From Heliopora coerulea (Eukaryota; Cnidaria; Anthozoa; Scleralcyonacea; Helioporidae): a stretch of 64,000 bases of DNA. Every line of letters begins with the position of its first letter. Position 1 is the first letter of the stretch. Below are positions 20,491 through 32,900 of the stretch, in pieces. The notes beneath the pieces were generated by a model. The model did not search any database. It worked only from the letters and a program-made list of their open reading frames with translations, and was not told the DNA's origin. The position numbers were made by a program, and so were the translations under genes. The stretch is taken from contig JASJOG010000242.1 of NCBI GenBank assembly GCA_030142905.1, positions 1-64,000 on the forward strand, given 5' to 3'.

Positions 20491-20894
20491 CGTTGATTTT
20501 TATCTTCAGATCAAGTCTTGTTCGTGTTTTAATGGTTGCAGGACTTTTGAGAATGAAGCCCGTTAAAAAGGGAATCCGTCACTGACTCTTTTCAGCTACA
20601 AATGGTGGGCATAACCGAAGGAAAACATTGACAAAACATCATGGAGATGGAAGACTAAGGAAACAACAGTCAAGCCATATTCATTTACAATGATATTTAG
20701 CTGCCACAAAACCAAGGTTAGTGTGACAAATGTTAATTATCCATGCACTTATACTGTAAGTCTATAGTAAACATTTGAATTACCGCTGACTCTCCAATAA
20801 GCGTCCGCCTTTGAATACATACCCACCTACCAAACATTTTGGCAGTTTGACGAGTAGCCTCAACGTAGCCCAAAATACGGCGACAGAGGTACCA

Positions 20895-21001
20895 GGCAGG
20901 AATCGTAAACGAAGAAGAAATAATCAAGCCCAGCAAAAAACCCTTTAAATATGCCTATTTTGCGTGTATTTTCCTGGGCTTTATTATTTCTTCTTCGTTA
21001 C
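20895..21001. repeat. Third foldback element
   Basis: Arms gtaaacgaagaagaaataat and attatttcttcttcgttac with aagcccag and ctgggctt inside, about 45 bp apart. Confidence 0.55.
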
Positions 21002-21806
21002 TTACCGTAGCCTTACGCTTGATTACTGCCGTTGAGTGGATGTTACAGAAAGTGTTCTGAACAATCAGTGAGCTTTATTTGTACTTTGTTTCATTGAAGT
21101 GAAATTGACTTCTTATCCTTTGTTTGGTTATTCACTAAAAAGATAGTGTCCTAGCTGGACATTGAACAAGCGCTCACCTTGGAATAATCTCGCACATTCG
21201 AATAAACGCTCATCCTCAAAGCTCTAAAATGAAACAAATGCCCAGGGCATTTATTCGAATGTTTGTGTCAAGTATATATCAGATCCTATATTTGTATGTA
21301 ATTCCGTCTGTAAATGTTACATCAGTACGTACGCTGGTCTTATTTGCTTCATTGATTTTCTGATGATTTTTCGCATGAGATAGTGAATCCCGAAAACGCA
21401 CCAAAAATGCATTTCCTAGGCGAGAAAATTTCAAAAAAAATGCTTGATTTTCTTGAGGAAAAAAATGCAGCATTTTGTTGAAACAAAGAGCTCGTGACTT
21501 CCCTCCAAAGGAAGGAGGCAATTACCTTCGTTGCTCCCCGCTTACTTGCGCCTCTGGCAATCATTGCTGTAGACTTGGAGGATACCAGGGCAGGGTGTTC
21601 AGTGAGGTGGTCATATCATAGACACGCTTGCACTCATTGAATCCTCTGTCACATTGCTCCTACAATATCGCTGAGGGGGGGGGGGAGTCCTGAATAAAAT
21701 ATTAAAAGTGTGAAATTAAAAGTCATTTTGTGTATAGTCAGTTATTTTGCTACCGTTTGACTTTTTCACGGAAGGATGAGCCTTCCATTATTTTACTCTG
21801 GTTTTA

Positions 21807-22267
21807 CAGTAGTTTCCCGTGATATCGAATTCGGTAATCTCAAGCTTCTCGCTATCTCGAACACACTTCCATTTCTCTTTGTTTTGATCTATATTTTGTC
21901 GTTAGTTTACTGTCATGTTTCTCAAACTCGGTTATCTCGGATTCCACGCTATTTCGAACACTTTTTCGTCCCCTTGATACAAATTAACCTTGTTTATCTT
22001 GAACAGTCGTTGAAAATGACTCGCTGAAAGGGGAAGATGGTGAAACGAAACTATAAATAATGAATATTGATAGACGTCATTTTTTAAGTTTTCGTTATAG
22101 TCTCAGATGTTACTTACCACTATGTCAGAATAAAAGATGTGCATCGTGGATGACATACAATTGCAGCATTTTTCTGTTTAATGAAGTAACGTTCCGTTCC
22201 TCGAACATCCGTTATCTCGAGCTATTTTCCGTTTCCCTCAAGAGTCCAAAGTGGCGGGAGAGTACTG
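21807..22267. mobile_element. Pogo/Tigger-like MITE (third copy)
   Basis: Starts CAGTAGTTTCCCGTGAT and ends with an inverted relative (ggcgggagagtactg), with TA on both flanks. The internal sequence is related to 9696-10425 but lacks the SINE. No transposase. Confidence 0.6.
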
Positions 22268-23840
22268 TATTTGTTAAACGGAAGGTTTCCTGCTTGAAAA
22301 GGGTTATCCCTTCTAAATCAAGAACCAAGGAACTATTAAACAACTCTTTTAATCAGTAAACAAGGCTCGAAATACCGCATGCACACGTGCACGAATGCAC
22401 GTAAAATTCGAGGTGTGCACGTAACTGTTGTCAATTACATGCACTGCGTGCACGTAGAAATTTTCACACAGTGACTGCATGGGCTGCACTTCATAATCAG
22501 CATCATTACCTTAGCTTCAGAGTAATGATTGGACATGGGACATCGTAGTAGTTTATAGCAAATAGCATATCAATATCATTTAGCTGATAATTCAATCATG
22601 AACGATTCTTGATCCAATGTGCAATCTTACGCCCGTCCTGTTGCCATAATCATCAAGAGAGCCTGCGTTCTGAGGAGTCTCACTCGAAAATTTCAAGTAA
22701 ACCAAATCATTGTTGAAAAAAAGTGAAATTGTGTTTCGAGAATTTGTTTGAATATGTCTGTGCACATAAATAATTGGTGGTGCAGGTAGTTAAAAAAATT
22801 AGGTGCATGCTGTGCATGTAAGATTTTCCTATTAATTCAAGCCTTGGTAAACGTAAGTGACCAGTTGGATGAAAAACAACTTTTAAGGGGTTTCTTTCGC
22901 TCACTTGTGAGTGAGGATTTGTCCTTGGTAATGACACTGAGTTAAGACAGCTTTCCATTCCGCTATTTTTTTTCATGCGAAGCGACTGTCGCTTTCGTCT
23001 CGTTGGTTCTGGGCTGGAAGTAATGAGAAATACACTCAGTTTATGCACTGAAATGCTCATTCGTGCGATGAAATTCGCCTTGAGGAAGAACAGTCTTTAA
23101 CCAAAAGCTGCTTCGCATTTCATTCATTGCATATGTTCAGTGCTTATTTGTTGCGGAAATGACTCGAATTTTGACAATTACGAGTTCTAAATAATGCTGC
23201 ACTGTAGCCAATATTTGTATGAAAGATCTTTTATTCTTTCGTCAACATGTTTACCATGGACAGGTTGAACAAATGCAAAGATTGACGAACCATCGGAAGA
23301 GAATTTTGCCCAATAGTCACCAAAGCATTTTAAGTTCACCAAGTTGGTTTTGAATTCGAAACATGGAGTCCAAGACAAGGGTTTATTTGCACGTTTGTAC
23401 TTTCCCCAAGGATGCTGAATGTGTTTATTTTATGGTTTTGGAAGAAATCTTCCAGCGGTGGCATTGCTCCGTGGGTATGTGACTGAATGTCACTACAAAT
23501 AGAACGCATTGCAATATATCCCTTTAACTAACCCATAGTTCATGAAGATGGCCGGCGAAGACTTCCTCTTAGGAAGTATAACGAAATTGCGAAATTGTAC
23601 ACCCCCCTTTTGGCCCTTAAACTTCCGGACGTCCTACTCATACAAGTCCAGAGCTCGTGTTGCGTGATATTAAACAAACATAATCTAAAACACGTTCTTG
23701 CTTGTGTCTCTAGACTCAATCTCGGCGCTTAAAATCTGGGTCCCGTTCGAGAAGACGCGATTCGCTCCACATTTCCTCAAAGAAATGAACGAAGGAATCA
23801 TCTTTGAAACTGTGAGCTTCTAACTTCCTTAGTCAAACAG
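22268..23840. other. Intergenic upstream of gene 2, no gene recognised
   Basis: A patch near 22378-22470 is rich in gtgcacg/tgcacgt motifs. Nothing else in this stretch resembles a gene or a known element. It would contain the gene 2 promoter, but no confident core element was identified. Confidence 0.35.
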
Positions 23841-23886
23841 AGTGGTGTATATTGATAAACCCTTAAAAAGAAGGTCGGCTGGGAAA

Positions 23887-23965
23887 ATGGCGAGTAATGT
23901 TGGCCACACAGTACTACTTTTCTTGGCAGTTGTGGTTTGGATTTATCCTTGTATGTCTAGCGAAG
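23887..23965 (+). CDS. Gene 2 exon 1: signal peptide
   Basis: Encodes [20 protein letters not shown] followed by PCMSSE, a clear hydrophobic signal sequence. It is 79 nt with a phase-1 donor (gtgag), as in gene 1. Confidence 0.8.
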
Positions 23966-26900
23966 GTGAGAAGTTTACAAATGCGACTATAGAATTCGTG
24001 TATGGTTTGTATTCCTATTTCAAATTCTGGTGTTCTTCTTGTTCAATACCTTTAAGACCAACTGTTAACTTAAACTGCTTCTTCAATTGGCTGACGTGAA
24101 CCAGATAGTGTTATTGTCAGTGGAATCAAGCCATTTGAACCGTAAACTCTTGCTTGTACTTAACTGAAACTAACGGAGAACCTGTTTCTTTGCATAACAG
24201 TTATCTCGCATTAACCTTGCCTGCTTCTGTTTATGGTATTTTGACACAAATGGCTATCCAGGGCCGGCGGAACGCTTTTGCAAGTGGGGCGGCTATAAGA
24301 AGCACATGAAAGAAAACGAGTCAAATTACATAGCGTTTTGTATGAAATATTTTTTGTGTGAAACTACTCTGTACACCGCTGGATTGCTTGTTCAAATTCA
24401 AGTTTTCGTTTTCGTTTACAGAGAAACATGCGTAAGTTACAGGGGGTGGGCAAAAAAAAGTGGCCATCGTCAAAAATATAGCCAATTTGATAGAACTGTC
24501 AATGGAAGAACAGAAATGAAAGAAAACGTACATTTTTTAAAAGCTTTCTTGGACATCTGATTAAAAGGCTTTTGACATACTAATTTTTAGTGCTGGCATG
24601 GAACACACGTCAATTCTTAATACTTTTTATGATAATGTTTTCTGCTAAACATAGTGCATTTTCTCCTATTTCTTACAAATTGGATGATGTGAACTTGTCC
24701 ATAAAATTATCAAAATATTGCGCTTCCTACAACATTTTGTTGATAACTTAAGTACAAAACATTATTAGCCAAAATACCAGTTACATGTGCAATTTTGAAC
24801 ATTTTTGTTGTGGTTTTATGTGAAAGTGATGTTGCTGGTAAGGGACTTAAAAAACTCGGCACCGAGAAATCTGAGATGAAAATTAGAAGGAATCATGAAA
24901 TTCTTGGATTGCTTTAAGCTGGAGTTACCACATGTACAGTTTGAAAAGAAAATCACATCGACTTGTTCTGGAAAAAAAAACAAAAAAAGAACTTTGCATT
25001 AAGGTAAATTGAGTGGAGATTGCAGTCATGATCCTGGTTCTGGATGGAAACTACCGATCGAAGTGACCGTTTAATTATTAAAACGTCCAAATCAGGCACC
25101 CCAACCAAACATTAGCTAGCTGATAAACTAGAAGCTCAGACAGGGGTCAAATTTTCCTCCAGAACCATAGATCACCTCTTGAAAGAGAGAATTCAAATGG
25201 AGAAAAACGTCTGAGAAACCATTTGGGAGTGAGAAGAATCGTTTACCGCGATTATCATCTGCTCGTGAGCACATTAGTGGGAATATTGATGAATGGGGAT
25301 GGGTTCTCCTAAATCCCATTGAGAATTTATGGACTGAGTTGGACTGATTAACAAAAGACCAAAAGTTGGAAAATGAAAACAAACTTTTCTTAGTAATCAA
25401 AACTGGATTACAAACAATCACCAAAGAATACTTGCATCAGCTTATTGAAAGCATGCCTCGTTTATGCAAAGCTGTGATCAAATTGAAGAGAGTGCCAGCT
25501 AGGTATTGAATGGTACATACACTAGGCATGTACTTGAGTTACTGTTGTTACCTGTAGTAGTTTGCAAATAAACTTTATTGGCGATTGTGCGAACAAATTC
25601 ATTAGAGTCAAAATGAAGGACATCAGAGATGTACCAGGAATTTGTAAACCATAATATAATTAAAAACTGCGTAACGTTTGTGAATTTCAAAAATCGGTTA
25701 TCAAAATTAAGATTTGAAATGATATTTGAAATTACTTAGACGCATGCATCCTACAACGATCATTCTTAACCACGTCTGTTCATCTTGTGATGATTATGTT
25801 ACGTTAACCATAATTATTTAGGATGGCCACTTTTTATTGCTCACCCCCTGTATATACAAAGATCTATTTACAATTACCATCAATAACCAAATCTGTTCCA
25901 GTAAACAAACGTTACGATGTATTAAAACATACTAAAGTATCACTAAAGCAAACGTAGTAAATTGGCGCAAATGTGAAAATTAGAATATTTTGTACAGACA
26001 TTTTCCCTAATCAACAAAAACAATTGCATAACATAATATATAAGCAGGCAAACGATGATACAACTTAGATATTGCAGTAAAAAACGTACGAGCAGTATAA
26101 TTAAGTCTAGATCTTGAAGTACAATTATGTACATAATTACGAAGGATCAGATGGCCTAAACTTTGCGCCAAATGTGTTCTTTCTATGTTCGCTACTGAAA
26201 ATGAAGTCATAAAGTAAATGGTTTGAACCTGGGAGAATCGTGACATGTTTGACTCTTTACTCTCCTTTTGACTCTGAAGATGACCGCCGCTAAGGCTGTC
26301 GAAACGTCAATCACTTCAACCAACAGTCTTTCTCAAGACTACACTAACCTGGACGATCAACTTCCTCAAACATGTCATGAAAATGAAGTCATTGGCAACG
26401 TTCACCAGGTCGAGGTTCAACCATTATGTGGAAGAGCATCTTTGTGGCAACGACTTCCTTCATATTTGTTGAACTTCAGCCCATCATCCTTCCAGTTACA
26501 AAAGCCAGTAGAAATAAATGTTGGTTCAAGGCATCGATCTGGTACAAGGTGGTTGTTTTCGTACGCAACGATACATGTGAAACAAAACGCGAGATCTTTC
26601 TCTTCACTGTAGTGAAGCCATTGCCATCTGTCAAACCACTGCGGCTGAAACGAGCGTTTCACAACTGACGTTTTGCCAAAGTCACCCTTGGGAAACTTGA
26701 AGGAACGTGGCTGGTGCGCTTTATTGCCTTTTAATGGAGTTGGAAACTTTTTATGGCCGTCACTAGTTGAAGCCATCACGTTGTGAACGCATCTACTCAT
26801 TCTACTGAGTACTGACAAAAAGGCCCCAAGCAAAAACGTTGTAGTTTCGAATTTCAGCGCAATGCATTTTTGAATAAATTAGCAATCGTGGGAGGTTGCG

Positions 26901-29900
26901 AGGTTTCAAATTACTGAAATTAGCAACATTATATCGCGTGTTTTAAACAATCACGCCGATTTCGCTGTTAACTTCCGTAATTAAAGAATGAGCGGTAGCA
27001 CCTTAACAGTTAGTGAACTCAAATAAAGTAAAACATTGGTAATGTTGTTTTATTTTTAAAAATGCTTACGTCAGCACAAAATTGGCCGAAAAAGTGGAGC
27101 GGCCGTAGCCCCCCCAGCCGCCCTTGTTCTGCCGGCCCTGCTATCAAAGGGCATCGTATTATGTGATTAATTCAGTTATTGGTTCGTACCCTTCGAACGA
27201 AACCAGACAACTTTTAAGAGACTGATTACATTCGAATATCAGAAAAACATATGACTACAACGAATACAAAAATATTAGAGGCCAAAACCGAGACTGACGA
27301 AACGGCGACCGGAATTTGAAGGCGAAAGACAGAGAACTCTTTAGTAGCTGGTCACGGGACAGAGAACTGAAGTTTCAAGTCGAAGACTGAAACTGCTGGC
27401 GGGGGGGTTGGCACCAGACCTTAGGCCGTGTGCACACGACCAAGTTTTCTTTGATAAATTTTTCCTTGACACTTTTAATTTGCTCGTGTGTACGAAAGAA
27501 ACTGACAAGTTTTCTTGACAGGTCGACTTTTTCAAAAGCTGGTGCGACCAGCTTTTGGGCAAGGTTCCTTGTCAAGTAAAAATTGTCAAAGGAAAACTTG
27601 GTCTTGTGTAACCACTGACACAAACTGACCGCCTGGAGATTGAGTTGTGATGTAAATTAAGAGTATTCGCCTAATCAGAGGTAATTGCGACCCATTTATA
27701 TGAGCCGAGTTACGCGCATTGCTGGGTCGAAATGCGCAATCTCTGTATATGTGACCGAGTTAGCCGGCAAGCCGAGGTGTCGGAGGAGATTCCAATTCAC
27801 GAAATTTGAATGGAGTCATTATGTCCACGAAAGTCAAAGTTTCGTGTGGAGAGGCCGAGAAACTCGGCAAATACTGTTTACATCGGATAATTTTTATCTT
27901 ATCTTGACGGCTTTTATGACCGAGGTATCAGTAAGCCGATTTACCCCCCTCCTTTATATAAACAGAAAGCTGGAAAAAGAGTTATTTCTTCTTGTTCCGA
28001 GATCTCGCTTTCCCAGAATAACTCGGCAAGCTCGTTTCCACATAAACAGGTCATTAGTTTTGCCGACATTCACTCGTTGCTAAGGGAGGTTAAAGTGGAC
28101 GTAAGTGTACATTAAGGCTTCGGCTTTTGGAACCAACCACGAGTACATGTATGAGGTATTTGGGTGTGAAGTTTTTCCGTTTAATGACTAGTTATTGTGA
28201 CGTCATAACGACGTCATCGGAAAACAAAATCCTATCCTTAATCTAAACCTTGACCCTAATCCTAACCGTAATTCTAACCCTAACCCTTTTCCGAGTTTTC
28301 CCTAGAAAGATGATAATAAGATATATATTTTGGAATTGTCTAAGCTTCGAGATGTCTTGTATGAGATGAACGTTCGTCTAGTTCTGTTCTCAGAAAAACG
28401 ATTTCTGAGCCCCAGACGGGAATTGAACTCGCAACCTTCTGATGACCGGTGAGACGCTCTAACCATTGAGCTACCAAGACTCAGACGGAGAGCTAAGGTC
28501 CAAGTTCGACTTATGCACGACCTAAGCGGAAGCCAATATATGTTAATAATAATATTATTGAGATATATGGTTTGGAATTGTGAGAGCTTCAAAATATCTT
28601 GAACGAGAGATGAAAGTTGGTCAAGCTGTATCCTTTATCCATCTAAGTCTTGGTAGCTCAATGGTTAGAGCATCTCACCGGTCATCAGAAGGTCGCGGGT
28701 TTGATTCTCGTCTGGGGCTCAGAAATTGTTTTTCTGAGGATAGAGCTTGACGAAAGTTCATCACTCATTCAAACATAATATTCATGTATTTAAGCACATT
28801 TTCAAAATTGATGGTTTTCGTCTTTTTGGAGATGAGACTGTTCATACTCTTCACGTTCCGCAGTCTTTGGGTTTGTGGAAAATAAGCGCACCATTGCCTG
28901 GCAGCGAATGAGAACAGTCATTCTTGAGAACTTCGTTTAGTGAAAACAAGTTCTTCTGTGACGCAAACAAAACTGGACGCCATCTTGTTTTGGTCGGAAG
29001 TGAATAATGCAGGATATTCCGAGATAGAGGAACGAACCAGATTGCGCAATAAACGCTGTTCACCTGCGAGGTATATGCTAAATGGTTCTAAAACCTGACG
29101 TAAACAAAAAAAAAGAAATAGTGACAAAAATGTGAAAAAAACCAAAAAGAATAAGGTAAGATAAGAAAAAAATAAAGTAAAAGTAAAGATAAAGAGAAGA
29201 CTTAATTTGAAATTACATTAAACCAAAAAGTGGAAATAAAATAAACTGAAAAAAAAGGTAAAAACAAGATAATAGAATAAGTTGGAGAGTTAAATGAAGT
29301 TAAGATAAAATGAATGTCAATGTTAAAATGAAAATCATATGTGAAGTGAGATAAAACGAAATATAATTAAAATAGAAATAAAGTGAATGTAATTTATTAG
29401 GATCAGTAATTATGATAAAAGATAATTCTGTATAGGTTACAATCATGTCGCACAATCCCATCCAGCAAGTAGTCACATTGCAATTATTTTGCATTTATAG
29501 TTCAAGAAATAATTGTATGTGAAAATACCCAGATCGACATCACATGTTCAAGTGGCACAATCCGAATGATCGAAGCGATTTATGGGCGTTCTGTGGGCCA
29601 AGACGTTTGTGGAGAAACACCTAGGAGAAATTGCACTTTGTCTGCCTATTGCTATATTTTTGATAGAATAAACGGGCACTCTTCAAGCCAAAGGCCGAAT
29701 GTTAATAATGCCCTGATGGGTGGCAATGATCCTTGTCCTGGTGAATTAAAATATCTGGTGGTGAAATACAGATGTGGCCAGTGGAGAGCTCCTTCGTCAG
29801 GTAAGTACACAATTGAAGTTTGCTCCTAATAATATAAGGCATTGGATTTAATTTCAAAGACCAAAGAATATTTTTATAGTGATATTCAGCATAATTTTCA

Positions 29901-32900
29901 GTTCTAAGGGCACACGTATACGTTACGGTTGTCATATGTGATTGTTCATCCTGGGGTGTGTGATGTTGTCTCAAAAGCACAACTCCTGCTTTTGATTCGC
30001 TCACTAATGTAGCAGTACGTCGGTAACACTTCAATGAGTTAATCGGATACATCAAAACGAACAATCGTGCACGACAGTATCGTATCGTGTCAATAGGTCC
30101 TCAAGGTGCATTTACATATGACGATTGTCGTTTGTGATTGTTCATTCTAGTGTATGTAATACTTTATTATAGTTTCAAAGACACAATTCCTGCTTTTGAT
30201 TCACTCACTAAAATATCAATGCATCCATACGGCTCCAGTCAGTTGATCGGATACATCAGAACGAACAATTGTATGCGACCATCCCAGTTTTTAAATGTTC
30301 CCTGACAAAAATACAGATAGTGTCTCGTTATCTCGAACTCGGTTTCTCCTATCCCATGCTATCTCAAACTCTTTTTTCCCCCGTAAATACAAATTAACGT
30401 TGTTTATCTCGAACAAGCAATGAAAATGACTCGCAGAAAGAGGAAAGTGGTGAAACGAAACTATAAATAATGAATATTAGTGGACATTTATTACGTTCTG
30501 TTCGTCTATTGTCGCAGATGTCAGATTCTCAAACTCATTAATAATTCATCAAGGAAAAGCAAAATAAAAAAACTTAATCAGTATTTAGAAATCGGAGGAA
30601 GATTACTCCTGAAATTTTCCAACTTTCTGCTGGATTTTCGCCTAAAATATTGGTTCGTTTGAGAAGCAATTTCAAACACTCGTTTAGTGTTCTTTCTCCG
30701 AATTCCAAATGCCTCGAAACTCGTTAAAAAGCTCTGGTTCGCCTCGTTTTTCAACTCGTTTCTCGGTATGTAGGAATCGGAGAAAGAGCACCAACTCGTG
30801 TTTGAAACATTAGATAAAAGATATACATTATAGATAACATACAGTTGCAGTATTTTTCTCTTTTTAATGCAATAATGTACCTATGCTCGACCCTCCGTTA
30901 TCTCGAACTATTTTCTGTTTCCTGAGAGAGTTCGAGATAACGGGAGACTAGTTTACTGCACGTACGGAAATACCCTTTGAAGTATTGTAATTATCCGGTA
31001 AAACAGCAATAAATTATCGTGTCGATTAAAATAACAAATTTTTGTCCTGTATTTGAGTCATGGTTTAGTTCTTCACCTGAATTAGAGGAATAATCATGAC
31101 AGAAACGTAATCAGGATTTTTCGACGATTCTCGAGGGTTTTGGGAAGGATGGAACACCAGTGGTGGGCCCAGGATTTTGCTAAAAGGGGGGCAGGGGGGG
31201 CAAACTAAGAGTTTACTAAGGTTTGGAGATGGCTACGTTGGTATCCCTGGTGAAAGCTTATGTTCGCTACGGGGTAGGTTCCTCATCTGGAGAAATCTCT
31301 TATACTTTACAAAGAAATATTCTCTGCATTTTACAACTTTTATCCAAATTCGTGTTTCTAACTTATGTATTTTAACACGTTCTCCGGGTGTAATCGATAC
31401 CCAAACACTGCCAGGCCATGTGAAAGTGCAATACGCTTTAACCCTTTCTTGTCCAAGAGGTCTCCCCTGGACGAGTAAAATCGTGTGACGTTAGCCAGAG
31501 TAAAATACCAAAGTCGGGTAGGGACCGTAAAAGGTTAAGCTAGTCTTGTTAATGAGTTCATTTTCGCGACTGAGTCGCCACGGGCGAAGCAGTAATAGCA
31601 AGAATGAATGAATGACGAGGTTGTATTGTAGAGGATGTATGCATGTAATGTAATCTATGTAATGTAGAGGATGTATGAATGATGAGGATATTGTCATCTT
31701 GACCACCATTGGAAATGTAGTGTTTTTACCCTTCAGCAAAACCATCTTCATGGACTGTCAACCATGCGAAAGAATGCTTTAAAAACGAGAGATTAAGTCT
31801 CATCGCAAATACAGCGTCCACCATATCGAAGAATGAAAGTTTTCTGCTGGGTTCAGTTATCCCAAGCATTATAGTGAAATTTATTTCAAAGAGCTGTGCC
31901 ATTTTTCACAACCCATAAAGGAAGGTCCTCCCCCCTAGGTACGCCAACGAACTCATATTCAGTAGATTTGTTGTTGTCCCTGCCTTTAGGTGAGGCCTAC
32001 CTCTCGATACATCGTAAATTTGTTTGTACATGTTATTAGGCAATGCTGGAGTTTGTTGTGTTCAAGCCTTTGATAGCAACGAATGTAGCTAAGCTTTTCA
32101 CCTCCGCCGTTGACTTGGAAAAATGTATCTGTTCTCATTGTCTTGCCTTCTAAAACGACTTTCCACAAATCAAAAAACAAATTTCATCATTTGCTTTTGT
32201 TGTTTCGCTAAGTTGAAGAATGCAAGTGCTACCCGGGAAAAGTGTGAATAAATGTTTTCTGGGGATAATGAATTGGATTTTTAATGTCCTTTTTCAGAAA
32301 ATTTTGCTCTGGAGAAACCAGCGTCTCAGTCGTCCACGTTCAACGTGCAGTCCGCTTTCCGAGCTGTGGATGATGACATTGATAATTCTTGGAGATATTG
32401 TACTCACACCCAAGAACAAACCGATCCTTGGTGGCGTGTTGACCTTCAGCAGAGAGTGCGTGTCACGCACGTGAAGATCTACAACAGGAAGGACCTTGGT
32501 GAACGACTTTGTGGCTTTGAAATACGAGTAACAGAAAGTCCCGTCCATGACGGGGCAACCATTAACAGATGCGGGGAACTAAAACTCATTCGTCAAAATT
32601 CTAGTGACATAGTTATCTGCAGGCCACCTGTGACTGGACGATACGTTACCATAATAATTCCCGGAAGGAGGAAAATATTGACTTTGTGCGAAGTTCAGAT
32701 TTATGGGACAAGTGTTTTAGGTAAGAAATTTGTTTCTGTTTGGCACAAGTGCAGTTTAGCGGATGCACCTGGCCGCTGACCTATGCATTCTGCTCACAAC
32801 AAATGTTATGAATTTTCTGCAGGAAATTTAAATGTAGCCGTGACTACAGTCAAAATTGATATGGCCTTCGTGTATAAATATATCATTCAGTTCACAAAAG

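Larger units (their letters stand above)
24259..27140 (-). mobile_element. hAT-superfamily element in intron 1 of gene 2, interrupted by Tc1/mariner
   Basis: The ends CAGGGCCGGCGGAACG and TTCTGCCGGCCCTG are inverted repeats of hAT type. A 5-bp direct repeat ctatc flanks the element, so it may belong to a hAT group with 5-bp target duplications. A TTF-type zinc-finger fragment (26417-26833) marks the transposase on the minus strand. The catalytic region is missing, and a Tc1/mariner element occupies 24440-25850. Confidence 0.75.

Noticed and set aside
27685..28083. 132-codon + strand frame
   Set aside because: Covers a MITE-like inverted-end element with repeated gccgag motifs. No domain, no splice context.
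28200..28290. Chromosome end (telomere)
   Set aside because: The CCCTAA-like run is short, degenerate and embedded in intron 1 of gene 2.
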